Positions 26,401-33,454 of a stretch of DNA of 64,000 bases are shown here, one piece after another. The DNA is taken from the NCBI GenBank assembly GCA_934635385.1, contig CAKTZI010000007.1, positions 1 through 64,000 of the forward strand, in the 5' to 3' direction. Within the stretch, counting starts at the first letter, position 1; each line of letters begins with the position of its first letter. Below the pieces are notes generated by a model that saw nothing but the letters and a program-made list of their open reading frames with translations, made no database searches and had not been told where the DNA came from. The position numbers were made by a program, and so were the translations under genes. This DNA is from an uncultured Kiritimatiellota bacterium. Lineage in GTDB: Bacteria > Verrucomicrobiota > Kiritimatiellia > RFP12 > UBA1067.

Positions 26401-26851
26401 GGGGCACATCGCCGCCATCGGCTTCGGCCTCTACTGCCAGCTTCTCCAGCGCACGATCGCGCAGATGAAGGGCGAAAAGGTGAAGGCCATTGTCGACGTG
26501 AAGCTCAACCTCGACTTCGCGAACCCGCGCCTGCCCTACGACTACATCGAGGAGGACGTGCAGCGGCTCTCGCTCATGAAGCGCTTCGCCGAAGCGCAGG
26601 ACGTCCGCGTCGTCAGCGCCCTCGCCGCCGAAATGAAAGACCGCTTCGGACCCCTGCCGCCCGAAGCCGAGGAATTCGTCCGCATCTCGAAACTGCGCGT
26701 CCTCTGCGCGAACGCGGGCTACGGACACATCGACGTCAAGGGCACACGCGCCGTCTTCTACAAGAATGGCTCGCGCGACATCGCCAAGGTCATCGACCTC
26801 AAGGGAAAGACGCCCGCCCGCAAGCTCGCGGAACTGTCCGCCGCCGTCTAG
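23456..26851 (+). CDS. mfd: transcription-repair coupling factor Mfd
   Basis: A 1131-aa translocase that removes stalled RNA polymerase and recruits UvrA. The N-terminus is UvrB-like but invaded by 12 GGGGACAG(A/G)CCCC elements (residues about 15-52, 106-127 and 187-224) that encode GPVP, GDRP and GTGP peptides. The RNA-polymerase-interacting domain is at about 490-560 (YVVHIDYGVGRYIG). Superfamily-2 helicase motifs follow: GDAGYGKTEVA (about 645), LAPTTVLAEQH, IIIDEEQRFGVRHKE (about 746), LSATPIPRTLYLSM and QLRGRVGRA, then the TRCF C-terminal domain. Total length is near the family norm although about 100 residues are repeat peptide, so native N-terminal sequence has probably been lost. UvrA-binding ability is therefore uncertain, while the motor looks intact. 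Start chosen from the promoter spacing. Confidence 0.95.
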   Translation: MKDALNLFASLFRPLGPVPTGQGGPVPKIPGPVPTPITVSGPVPIQTLGSVPTISLPSLTGSADAFLAATLARPARLVLAITPGLPEADRLVDDLRILAQPNAPLGDRPQNTGDTSGDRPPKNGDRPPATCSNQLRILEFPPLIDNDKGALGLRLKTLAALKAWGLSPYPCVIVASFSALSTPLPTGSVPSIVLKTVGTGPKGNEGGNVGTGPVVGGEYVGTGPGEEGDKRLNLSEIVEKLTGIGYTRTPQVEQEGDFSVRGGIVDVWSPGDEFPVRAEFFGDDLESLRTFNPATQISIARIEEAEILPIRGEAGARNGEKGTVFDFLPEGSVVLAIEHNAYSLEPTLRRTAVNGLMGREELERQETADNGQRYRANQVADLGCSVVFTGDPPPAGVPTYDFATAPLPGFAELGADEAHHPELFDAARKRLDQHLAAAERRGATVVRLDDLSGGFEIGNLVVVTKADRVFAKRKIHVRTNAAVVQGPRLNDFEDLEPGEYVVHIDYGVGRYIGSSEILLDGKRSEVFTIEYADNAKLHVPAAHAHLLSRYVGVKGEAVHLHRLDGKRWEKDKKDAQKAVTDLAATLLETQAKREMVPGFAYDVHCDGRDAFDAAFPYEETPDQAAAIAAVDADLAARKPMDRLICGDAGYGKTEVAMRAAFVAAMNGKQVAVLAPTTVLAEQHFETFTSRFDGTPIRIESVSRFQTSGTHKGTFQRLATGACDIVIGTHAILTAKICFRDLGLIIIDEEQRFGVRHKEFLKRLRATADILTLSATPIPRTLYLSMTGARDLSLLRSPPRERVAVETRIVRDADETVRAAIEAEIARGGQVYFLHNRVMSIGKVERRLKALCPKARIVVAHGQMDTQTLAKKMRDFERGRYDILLSTTIIESGIDIPRANTILVDQADTFGMADLYQLRGRVGRAAQQGFAYFLLPPSGDIDSDARERLSALKRHGGLGSGFNLAVRDLELRGAGNLLGSQQSGHIAAIGFGLYCQLLQRTIAQMKGEKVKAIVDVKLNLDFANPRLPYDYIEEDVQRLSLMKRFAEAQDVRVVSALAAEMKDRFGPLPPEAEEFVRISKLRVLCANAGYGHIDVKGTRAVFYKNGSRDIAKVIDLKGKTPARKLAELSAAV
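23500..23611. repeat. five GGGG(C/T)CTGTCCCC elements in mfd
   Basis: Copies at 23500, 23524, 23545, 23575 and 23599 (13 bp each), spaced 24, 21, 30 and 24 bp. Encode GPVP or GSVP. Confidence 0.95.
23771..23837. repeat. three GGGGACAG(A/G)CCCC elements in mfd
   Basis: Copies at 23771, 23804 and 23825, in the opposite orientation to the first cluster and spaced 33 and 21 bp. Encode GDRP. Confidence 0.95.
24013..24127. repeat. four elements of the same family in mfd
   Basis: Copies at 24013 (GGGGTCTGTCCCC), and at 24046, 24082 and 24115 (GGGGACAGGCCCC), spaced 33, 36 and 33 bp. Encode GSVP then GTGP. Confidence 0.95.
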
Positions 26852-26868
26852 AGGCTATCGCAAGACCC

Positions 26869-26893
26869 GGACGCGACAGGGCGCGTCCCTCCC
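26869..26893. repeat. REP-like hairpin between convergent mfd and miaA
   Basis: GGACGCG (26869-26875) pairs with CGCGTCC (26882-26888) around a 6-nt loop. On minus it reads CGGGAGGG then the hairpin, the same tag-plus-hairpin order as two copies in aroKB at 38.4 kb. It may also end mfd transcription, but there is only CCGTTT rather than a real U tract. Confidence 0.6.
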
Positions 26894-26895
26894 GT

Positions 26896-27591
26896 TTAGG
26901 AGTCGTCCGCGAACCGCACCGTCCATGGGCCGTGCGCCTGCCAACAGGCACGGACGGCTTCGACAGTCGGCTCGACGTAGAGAGGCGTCGCCTGATGGCG
27001 AAACCACGTGTCCTGCCGTTTCGCGAGCTGACAGGTGCGCGTTCGGATCTTCTCCCTGTCATCGCCTTCGCGATAGCCGATCGCAAGCGCGGCGGTCTTC
27101 GACCAGACGGGATACCGTGCGCGCAGGCGCCGCTTCTCGTCTTCAAGGCCCCGTAAAAACATGTCATCGAGCCGCGCGGCGATGCGGGCGCGGACAACCG
27201 CGCGGTCGATCTGGATGACGGGGTATTCGGGCGCGGGCTTCTCCCATGCGCGATCCAGCCCGCGAAGCAGTGCCGAGAAGTAGAGCCCCGTGCCGCCGAC
27301 GATGACGATCGGCGTCGACGTCGGCACCGTCCGCGCCCAGTCCGCCGCCGCGCGCAGCCAGGCCCCCGCCGAGAACTCCTCCGCCGGCGTGACGACATCG
27401 ACGCCGCCCATGTGGAATTCGGCACGCTCGTCAGCGGACGGCTTCGCCGTGCCGACGTCCATGCCGCGATAGACGTTCATCGAGTCTGCCGAAAGAATCC
27501 ACGCGCCCATCTCGCGCGCAAGCGCCGCAGCGATTGCGCTCTTGCCGCTCGCCGTCGGTCCCGCAAGAAGGTAGGCCCTGCGTTCGATCAT
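26896..27591 (-). CDS. miaA: tRNA dimethylallyltransferase MiaA, compact form
   Basis: A 231-aa enzyme that adds a dimethylallyl group to A37 of tRNAs reading codons that begin with U. Motifs: P-loop GPTASGKS (about 11-18), SADSMNVYRGMDVGTAKP, VGGTGLYFSALLRG, and the C-terminal tRNA-contact segment RTRTCQLAKRQDTWFR. Usual MiaA length is about 300, and the segment between GLYFSALLRG and the late helices looks about 60 residues short. The usual Gln of the DSxQVY motif is Asn here. It begins 7 nt after the LolC/E-type permease gene and is probably co-transcribed with it. Confidence 0.85.
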   Translation of the reverse strand: MIERRAYLLAGPTASGKSAIAAALAREMGAWILSADSMNVYRGMDVGTAKPSADERAEFHMGGVDVVTPAEEFSAGAWLRAAADWARTVPTSTPIVIVGGTGLYFSALLRGLDRAWEKPAPEYPVIQIDRAVVRARIAARLDDMFLRGLEDEKRRLRARYPVWSKTAALAIGYREGDDREKIRTRTCQLAKRQDTWFRHQATPLYVEPTVEAVRACWQAHGPWTVRFADDS

Positions 27592-27598
27592 CGCGCCC

Positions 27599-28828
27599 CT
27601 ACTGGTTCAGGGCCTTCACCGGATCCTTCGCGGCGGCGAAGAGCGCCGGGATGAACGACGCGAGGAGGCCGAAGACGAAGACAAGCCCGACGACCCAGAA
27701 GATGTCGGAGACGATCAGGCGGTGAGGAATCGCCGCGAGCCCGTACACGGACGCCGGGAAGACCTCCAGCCCCACCTTCGCCAACCACTCGACGATGTTC
27801 TGGAGGTTCGCGAGAACCGCCCACGAGGCGAGCAGGCCGAGGACGATGCCGAGGCCGCACTGGATCATGCCGTGGACGACGAAGACCTTCATGATCTCGC
27901 GCTTGCGGAAACCGAGCGCCTTCAGGAGCCCGATTTCCGGCGTCTTCTGCACGGTCAGCACAAGCAGCGTGTTCATGACGCAGAAGACCGCGACGAGCGA
28001 AATGAGCGAGAGAAGAAGCGCCGTCATGTTCTTCTCGACCGCCAGCGCGTTGAAGATCTCGCGGTCGGCCTCCCGCCAGGAGATGGCGCGAAGAGTGGAT
28101 TGCGCCGTCACATGCGTAGCCTGCTCGACGAGGGCGTTGAACTTCGCCGCGTCTGTCGGGCAGTCCGTCTTGACGTGAATCGCGAACACGCCGTGTTCCA
28201 TGCCCATCAGGTCGCGGACGTTCGGGAGCGACGCGACGACGTAGCCGGAATCGTACTCGTGCTGTCCGCACGAGAAGATGCCGACGACCTTCCACTTGAC
28301 CGGCAGGAACACCTCGTCCTTCGCGACAAGCGTCTTCGGCGAGTAGACCGTCACCTCGTCCCCGACCCAGACGCCGAGCGAACGCGCCGCCGAGACGCCG
28401 AGGACGATCGAGTCGCCGGAGAGGTCGAACGTGCCGGCGCGCGGCGCACCGATGCGGTAGGCGCGCGTGAAGTCGTCGCCGTCCACGCCGAGGATGACCG
28501 GCGCGAGGACGCGTCCCTTGTGCGCGAGGAGGACGCGCGTGTCGATTTCGGGCGTCACGCACGTCACGCCCGGAATCTGCCGCAGCTTCGCTGCCAGCTC
28601 CTCTTCGCCGCGGATCACGTTGCCGGACTGCGGGACGAGCGAGACGTGCGGCTTGAAGTCGAGGATCTTCTCCTCCCAGATGTCGCCGAAGCCCGTCATG
28701 ACGCTGCGCACGATGATGACGACCGCCACGCCGAGCATGACGCCGAGAATCGAGACGAGCGTGATGACCGAAGCGACGGATCGCTTCGGCTTCAGGTATT
28801 TCAGCGCAAGGAAAAGGGGAAAGTTCAA
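27599..28828 (-). CDS. LolC/LolE-family ABC transporter permease
   Basis: A 409-aa inner-membrane protein starting at TTG with SD-like GGTGAG. The N-terminal helix (ITLVSILGVMLGVAVVIIV) is followed by a MacB-type periplasmic core domain (about 45-250) and a C-terminal FtsX domain with three more helices (ALLLSLISLVAVFCVMNTLLVL, IQCGLGIVLGLLASWAVL, IFWVVGLVFVFGLLASF). The family extracts outer-membrane lipoproteins from the inner membrane for LolA, or works in related mechanotransmission. No LolD ATPase adjoins it, so that partner must be elsewhere. It is downstream of the ExbBD/toroid cluster across a short tandem array. Confidence 0.8.
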   Translation of the reverse strand: MNFPLFLALKYLKPKRSVASVITLVSILGVMLGVAVVIIVRSVMTGFGDIWEEKILDFKPHVSLVPQSGNVIRGEEELAAKLRQIPGVTCVTPEIDTRVLLAHKGRVLAPVILGVDGDDFTRAYRIGAPRAGTFDLSGDSIVLGVSAARSLGVWVGDEVTVYSPKTLVAKDEVFLPVKWKVVGIFSCGQHEYDSGYVVASLPNVRDLMGMEHGVFAIHVKTDCPTDAAKFNALVEQATHVTAQSTLRAISWREADREIFNALAVEKNMTALLLSLISLVAVFCVMNTLLVLTVQKTPEIGLLKALGFRKREIMKVFVVHGMIQCGLGIVLGLLASWAVLANLQNIVEWLAKVGLEVFPASVYGLAAIPHRLIVSDIFWVVGLVFVFGLLASFIPALFAAAKDPVKALNQ

Positions 28829-28831
28829 AGA

Positions 28832-28873
28832 CTCACCGAACCTCTCAACTTCTCAACCTCTCAACTTCTCAAC
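28832..28873. repeat. degenerate TCTCAAC(T/C) tandem array in operon gap
   Basis: CTCTCAACT and TTCTCAACC units of 9-10 bp fill nearly all of the 49-bp gap between the toroid gene and the permease. The same phrase recurs at 32514-32560 and inside infB. Confidence 0.75.
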
Positions 28874-28877
28874 GCTC

Positions 28878-30626
28878 TTAAATATCGACCTCGATGTCGA
28901 GTTCGTCAGCCTTTTTCTTCTTGCCTGCGCTCTCCTCGTCTTCGCCCGACGTGATGGCCTTGGCGGCCTTCGTCTGGGTCGTCGGCAGGTAGCGGTAGTA
29001 GACCATCATCTGGAGCGCGGCGAGGCACGTCGCCATCGTGGTGGCCTTTTCGCCGCCGCACGTCTGGTCCTTGAACTTCCAGTAGCCGATCGGGCGCGGT
29101 TTGCCGTCCGGGCCGGGAATCTTCTCCGGGAGCGTGATGATCGTACGTGGATAGAGGGCCTTCATCGCGAGGTTCCAGTCCTGCCACGACTTCACGTTCG
29201 CGGGCGTTGCGCCCTGGCACATGCCGGCCTGGTACTTGCACTGCGCGGCGTAGTAGCAGTAGTACTGCGGGTTCTGCGGCGGCAGGGCCTCCGCGAGCTT
29301 CTTGCCCTTCACGCCGTCGAACGAGGGCGACCAGGCGCGCATCGTGTCCAGCGCGGCCTTGACCTCCGGCTCGTTCATGTAGCCGAGCAGCTGCATCGCG
29401 AGGCAGCCCGTCGCCGTGAGGCCCGTCGGGGCGCCGCCCGCCGTGTAGTTGAAGCCGCCGTTCTTGAAGTTGCGCGTCTTCAGGCACTTGATGGCCTTCT
29501 TGATGCAGGCGTCCAGCCCCTTCGGGTGCATACCCGCCATCTTGCCGGCCTTGAGCGCCTGCAGCGCCCAGCCCGCGTAGGACATGTCGTCGCGCGTCGA
29601 CTTCCGGTTCATGCCGTAGTCCCAGCCGCCGGTCGGCGACTGGTTGTCGACGATGCGCTGCAGGGTCTGCTCGGCGACGAGTTTCGTGTTCGGGTTGCGT
29701 GTCATGCCGTAGGCTTCGCAGAGGGCGTAGGTCGCGATCAGTGTCGCGTACTCGTTGCCGTCCGTCCCCTTGAACGAAACGACCTCCTGGCCGGTCTTGT
29801 CCTTGCGCTTCGTCAGCGAATCGATCAGGAACTGCATGGCCTTCTGGACGGTCGGGCCGAACTCCTTCGAGCCGGGCGTCTCGCCGTGGGCGAGGAAGGC
29901 GAGAATCGCGAGGCCGGCGTTGGAGATCGGGTTGCCGCCGTTCCCCCAGCTGCCGTTCGGCTGCTGCGTCTTCTTGAGCCACCGCAGGGCCTTCAGCACG
30001 GCGCCTTCGGTCGTCGCGTCGCCGTACATGTTGCCGCCGCCTGCGTACTTGGCGATCATGCCAGGCGTCCGCGAACCCGTCATCGAGCGCATCGTGACGG
30101 GCGACTTGATGAGCGCGACGGAATCCTGCGCGGCCGGCTTCACCGTGACGGGCTCGGCCGTCGGCGTCGCGCTCGGCGTCACGATGTCCGTGACCGGGCC
30201 GACGACCGGCGTGTCGACCACGACGTCGACCATTTCCTCCGGCGGCGTCTGCTCGACGATCTCCTCCGGCTCCTGCTCCTCCTCGAGCTCGGCCTCCTCT
30301 TCCTGGGCGCGCGCGACCTCGACCTCGATCTTCTTGCCGACCTGCCCCTGCACCGCCGTCACGACGATGAGGACGATGACGCCGAGAACCGGCAGCGTGA
30401 TGGCCGCGATCGGGGCGATCAGGCGCTGCAGCTCGGTCTTCGCGAGCTTGAACTCGGCGGAGGAATGCGGCTTCGAGAGGCCGGTCACCATGTCCGCCAT
30501 GCGGCGGAAGAAGCCCTTCTCCTCGAACGCCGCGTCGATCTCGGCCTTGTGCTGCTCGAACAGCTCCTCCGCGCTCAGCGGGGCCTCCTCTTCCAGCATT
30601 TCGTCTTCAACGATTTCGTCTGCCAT
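28878..30626 (-). CDS. membrane-anchored alpha/alpha-toroid (squalene-cyclase-like) protein
   Basis: A 582-aa protein. A cytoplasmic acidic N-terminus (about 1-68) is followed by one membrane helix (APIAAITLPVLGVIVLIVVTAV, about 70-92). An acidic Pro/Glu/Val-rich periplasmic stretch (about 95-165) comes next, then a toroid of prenyltransferase/squalene-oxidase-type repeats (about 203-545). Those carry QQPNGSWGNGG, NQSPTGGWDYG, DMSYAGWALQALKA and KNGGFNYT, and the tail is Lys-rich. The single anchor plus proline/acidic spacer recalls TonB or TolA, and the gene follows ExbB and two ExbD genes. No catalytic DXDD motif of true cyclases is seen, so a scaffolding or force-transmitting role in the envelope is inferred rather than triterpene synthesis. 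Confidence 0.75.
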   Translation of the reverse strand: MADEIVEDEMLEEEAPLSAEELFEQHKAEIDAAFEEKGFFRRMADMVTGLSKPHSSAEFKLAKTELQRLIAPIAAITLPVLGVIVLIVVTAVQGQVGKKIEVEVARAQEEEAELEEEQEPEEIVEQTPPEEMVDVVVDTPVVGPVTDIVTPSATPTAEPVTVKPAAQDSVALIKSPVTMRSMTGSRTPGMIAKYAGGGNMYGDATTEGAVLKALRWLKKTQQPNGSWGNGGNPISNAGLAILAFLAHGETPGSKEFGPTVQKAMQFLIDSLTKRKDKTGQEVVSFKGTDGNEYATLIATYALCEAYGMTRNPNTKLVAEQTLQRIVDNQSPTGGWDYGMNRKSTRDDMSYAGWALQALKAGKMAGMHPKGLDACIKKAIKCLKTRNFKNGGFNYTAGGAPTGLTATGCLAMQLLGYMNEPEVKAALDTMRAWSPSFDGVKGKKLAEALPPQNPQYYCYYAAQCKYQAGMCQGATPANVKSWQDWNLAMKALYPRTIITLPEKIPGPDGKPRPIGYWKFKDQTCGGEKATTMATCLAALQMMVYYRYLPTTQTKAAKAITSGEDEESAGKKKKADELDIEVDI

Positions 30627-30639
30627 TTTCAGACCTCCA

Positions 30640-30692
30640 GACTTTCAAAACCTTCCAAACTTTCCGAACCTCCCAAACCTGCCAAACCCCGC
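30640..30692. repeat. degenerate CCAAACCT array in operon gap
   Basis: Units such as CTTCCAAACT, TTCCGAACCT, CCCAAACCT and GCCAAACCC repeat at about 9-10 bp between the second exbD gene and the toroid gene. Confidence 0.65.
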
Positions 30693-30696
30693 GCGC

Positions 30697-31107
30697 TCAC
30701 ATCGTGAAGATGCTGACGCTGAACAGGTTGTTCTTGTAGCAGATGTCGAGCGCATCGACCAGCGCCTTGTGGGGCGAGTCCGAGGCGCACCGGATGATGA
30801 TCGGCGTCTTCGTCGACGTGCGGGCGATCTCGCGCAGGTTCTGGTCGAGCTCCGCCCGGCGCACCTCGCGCTTGTTGTAGACGAGGAGGCCGTTCGCGTC
30901 GTGTCCGCGCCCGATCTCGATCGTCACGGTCGTGTCGGACTCGCTGGAGCTCGACGGGCCGGACGACGGGGCGGGACGGTTCGCGTTCAGCTTCGAGAGC
31001 GTGTCCTCCTGCTTGATCGTGACGACGAAGAAGATGATGAGCTCGAAGACGACGTCGATCATCGGCGTCATGTCGAGCGCAGGGTTCTCCTGAGGCTTGC
31101 GTGCCAT
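30697..31107 (-). CDS. exbD: ExbD/TolR-family energy-transducing protein (second copy)
   Basis: A 136-aa protein with a single N-terminal membrane helix carrying the conserved Asp (ALDMTPMIDVVFELIIFFVV) that lines the proton channel with ExbB. A periplasmic ExbD domain follows, with RCASDSPHKALVDALDICY. The first 30 residues are nearly identical to the preceding ExbD at 31111-31611, from which it is separated by 3 nt. Two different ExbD subunits may form a heterodimer in the ExbB pentamer channel. Confidence 0.9.
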   Translation of the reverse strand: MARKPQENPALDMTPMIDVVFELIIFFVVTIKQEDTLSKLNANRPAPSSGPSSSSESDTTVTIEIGRGHDANGLLVYNKREVRRAELDQNLREIARTSTKTPIIIRCASDSPHKALVDALDICYKNNLFSVSIFTM

Positions 31108-31110
31108 GAC

Positions 31111-31611
31111 TTACCTTCCCCTCCTCTTGAGCGCGTCGAGATGCCGGCGGGCGGGATGCCCCGGCTTCGAGCGCTTGTCCTCGGCCGTCGCCATGAACGA
31201 GATCTTCCAGATGCCGTTCGCCGTGCAGGCGTTCATGACGCGCGCGACGACCTCGTGGCGCACGTCGTAGTCGGCGCGGATGAGGACGGGGAACTCCCCG
31301 ACCTTGCGCATCCGCTCCTTCACGCGGCGGCCGATCTCCTCCGGCGTGATGTCGCGGTCGCCCATCGAGATGCGCCCGCGCGGCAGTCGCTTGCCGCGCT
31401 TGTCGCGGCTCGCGATGTCAATCTGCATGTGCGTCGGAGGTAGCTCCTCGGGCACGAGCACGATGCCGTGGCGGCCGTCCTCAAGCTCGATCGTCTCGTC
31501 CTTGCGCTGCGCTTCGGTCAGCGTGACGACGAAGAAGATGATGAGCTCGAAGACGACGTCGATCATCGGCGTCATGTCGAGGGCCGGATTCTCCTGTGCT
31601 TTCCTTGCCAT
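31111..31611 (-). CDS. exbD: ExbD/TolR-family energy-transducing protein (first copy)
   Basis: A 166-aa protein with the same N-terminal helix and proton-path Asp (MTPMIDVVFELIIFFVVTL). Its periplasmic domain (about 45-135) is longer than in the second copy, and it has a basic C-terminal tail (KPGHPARRHLDALKRRGR). It lies between exbB and the second exbD. It is expected to act with ExbB to couple proton-motive force to movement of a trans-envelope partner, here probably the toroid protein. Confidence 0.9.
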   Translation of the reverse strand: MARKAQENPALDMTPMIDVVFELIIFFVVTLTEAQRKDETIELEDGRHGIVLVPEELPPTHMQIDIASRDKRGKRLPRGRISMGDRDITPEEIGRRVKERMRKVGEFPVLIRADYDVRHEVVARVMNACTANGIWKISFMATAEDKRSKPGHPARRHLDALKRRGR

Positions 31612-31637
31612 AGTCTCGGTTTGAAATTTCGCCTAAT

Positions 31638-31682
31638 CGAACAATTCGACAATTCGATCATTCGACAATTCGATTATTCAGT
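31638..31682. repeat. degenerate ATTCGA(C/T)N tandem array in operon gap
   Basis: Units AATTCGACA, ATTCGATC and ATTCGACA repeat at 8-9 bp between exbB and exbD. The same family is at 32588-32660 and 54872-54929. Confidence 0.75.
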
Positions 31683-32498
31683 TCAGGCCTCCGCCGGGGC
31701 TTCTTCCGCGCCCGGATCGACGGCGACGTTGCGGAGGCCGTTCAGGATCTCCATCGTCATCGCGGTCATCTTCAGGATGAGGCGGTTGGCCTTGTTGCGG
31801 AGCGAGTAGAAGATCGAGATCGAGGGGATGGACACGATCAGGCCGGCGGCCGTCGTCCAGAGTGCCTGGCCGATCGAGTTCGCGAGCGCGGCCGCGTCGC
31901 CGGCGCCGCCGGAGGCGAGCGCCTGGAACGTCAGGATCATGCCTTGCACCGTGCCGAGCAGGCCGAGGGACGGGCCGAGGTTGCCGCACACCGAAATCCA
32001 GTTCAGCCGCTGCTGGATCTTCTCCTGCTCCAGGTCGGACGCCGCCGTCACGGCTTCCTGAATGGCCTCGAAGCCTTCCTCGATGTGCTGGAACGCCGCC
32101 TTGACGATGGACGCCATCGCGGACGGGTTCTGGTCACAGATCTCCATCGCCTTGACGACGTCACCCTCCATCATCGCGCCCTGCACGCCGTCCATGAGCT
32201 TCTTCGGCATGAGCTTGTCGTTCTGGATGAGGATCGCCGAGTCAATCGCGAAGTAGAGCGCGAGCGCGCCGTCGCCGAACAGCGCGAACCACAGCAGCAT
32301 GCCGACGATGCCCGAACCGAAGACGATCTCGTAGAAGCCGCCGCCGCTGGAACTCTGGGACTTCGCCGCGTTCGTGTCGACCACGTTGCCCGACGCATCG
32401 GTGATTTCCTGCCCAAACGACTGGAGGGCTGCCATCGGCGCGACGCACGTTCCCACGAGAATCGACATCGCCATCAGTGATTTCTTGATCTTGTTCAT
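31683..32498 (-). CDS. exbB: ExbB/TolQ/MotA-family proton channel protein
   Basis: A 271-aa protein with AAAAGGAAAAAAC before the ATG at 32498. It has a cleavable-looking signal sequence (MNKIKKSLMAMSILVG) and a first channel helix (GSGIVGMLLWFALFGDGALALYF). A cytoplasmic loop follows, then the paired helices CGNLGPSLGLLGTVQGMILTF and IGQALWTTAAGLIVSIPSIS that form the ExbB pore. A signal sequence before the first helix is common in Gram-negative ExbB homologues of this subtype. Partners are the two ExbD proteins downstream. Confidence 0.9.
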   Translation of the reverse strand: MNKIKKSLMAMSILVGTCVAPMAALQSFGQEITDASGNVVDTNAAKSQSSSGGGFYEIVFGSGIVGMLLWFALFGDGALALYFAIDSAILIQNDKLMPKKLMDGVQGAMMEGDVVKAMEICDQNPSAMASIVKAAFQHIEEGFEAIQEAVTAASDLEQEKIQQRLNWISVCGNLGPSLGLLGTVQGMILTFQALASGGAGDAAALANSIGQALWTTAAGLIVSIPSISIFYSLRNKANRLILKMTAMTMEILNGLRNVAVDPGAEEAPAEA

Positions 32499-32513
32499 GT
32501 TTTTTCCTTTTGG

Positions 32514-32560
32514 TTGAGAAGTTGAGAGGTTGAGAAGTTGTGAAGTTGAGTAGTTGAGAG
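32514..32560. repeat. TTGAGAAG/TTGAGAGG tandem array upstream of exbB
   Basis: Nine-base units (GTTGAGAAG, GTTGAGAGG, GTTGTGAAG) run up to 12 bp from the exbB start codon, reversed relative to 28832-28873. Confidence 0.75.
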
Positions 32561-32587
32561 CCGCTGTCTTTCGTCTTTTGTCCTTTG

Positions 32588-32660
32588 TCCGAAATTCGCC
32601 AATTCGCAATTCGATCATTCGACCATTCGATTATTCGATCATTCGATCATTCGATCATTT
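32588..32660. repeat. ATTCGATC tandem array
   Basis: About eight 8-bp units (ATTCGATC, ATTCGACC, ATTCGATT) abut the stop codon of the gene at 32662. It contains several GATC sites. Confidence 0.8.
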
Positions 32661-32661
32661 C

Positions 32662-33432
32662 CTACAGCGCCTTCGCCTGGGCGCGGAGGGCTTCGGCGCG
32701 CGCGGACTGGCCGAGCTTGTCGAAGCACTGCGCGGCCTTGATCATCGCCTCGCCGCGCTCGCGGGCGCACGCGGCGTCCTGGTACATGAGGACGACGCGC
32801 AGGTAGCCGTCGCGCAGGGCGTCCTTCAGCGCCTCCGGCGCGTCGTTCGACTTCGCGACGATGATGTCGCCGCGCATGACGAGCGCGGCGGCGGACGCCG
32901 TGCGGTCGCCGGACGTCGCGGCCTTCTTGAGAAGCCCCTCCAGCTGGTCGTTCTTGCCGAGCTTCAGCAGCGTCTGCCAGTAGGCCGCCGCGAGGTCGCC
33001 CGTGTAGGCCGCCTCCTTGTCCGCCGCGACGATCTTCGAGCAGATGTCATACGCCTTCTGGGCGTGGCCCGCCGCGAGGTGCGCCAGCGCGAGATAGCGG
33101 CCGGCCGGCTTGTCCCACTGCAGCATGCCGTACTCGTCGACGATCTTCTGAAGGATCGCGATCGCCGCCGCGCCCGAACCGCTCTCGACCATCTGCACGG
33201 CCTTGTCGTAGCCCTGCGGCTTCGGGATGTCGAGCGAGACGACATCGTCTTTCTTGCGCTCCATGTCCACCATCGTCTGCCCCTTCTTCACGGACACGAC
33301 GTACTGCTTGTCGCGCGCGCGCCACTTGATGTCGCCCGTCAGGGACTCGGTTTCGGTGTTGAGCGTACCCTGGACGGCAAAGACCTCCGCCGCTGCGAGG
33401 GCCGCCAGACTCATGATCGTCAGTTTGTTCAT
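32662..33432 (-). CDS. small exported protein with helical (TPR-like) repeats
   Basis: A 256-aa protein. The ATG at 33432 is preferred over 33447 because AAAGG lies at a proper distance. The signal peptide is MNKLTIMSLAALAAAEVFA. A short N-terminal beta segment (about 20-65) is followed by helical pairs resembling TPR units (AIAILQKIVDEYGML, AHLAAGHAQKAYDICSKIV, MIKAAQCFDKLGQSARAEAL). It lies between the large TPR gene and exbB, so it is a likely periplasmic part of the same machine. Function is not known. Confidence 0.6.
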   Translation of the reverse strand: MNKLTIMSLAALAAAEVFAVQGTLNTETESLTGDIKWRARDKQYVVSVKKGQTMVDMERKKDDVVSLDIPKPQGYDKAVQMVESGSGAAAIAILQKIVDEYGMLQWDKPAGRYLALAHLAAGHAQKAYDICSKIVAADKEAAYTGDLAAAYWQTLLKLGKNDQLEGLLKKAATSGDRTASAAALVMRGDIIVAKSNDAPEALKDALRDGYLRVVLMYQDAACARERGEAMIKAAQCFDKLGQSARAEALRAQAKAL

Positions 33433-33454
33433 TTTGTTGCCTTTCATCAGATTT

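Noticed and set aside
28878..30626. Squalene-hopene cyclase or prenyltransferase enzyme
   Set aside because: Repeat motifs are present, but the DXDD acid motif is not seen, and the protein has a TonB-like anchor next to ExbBD.
31638..32660. CRISPR array
   Set aside because: Units are 8-10 bp, directly adjoining and degenerate, without unique spacers, and no cas genes are present.
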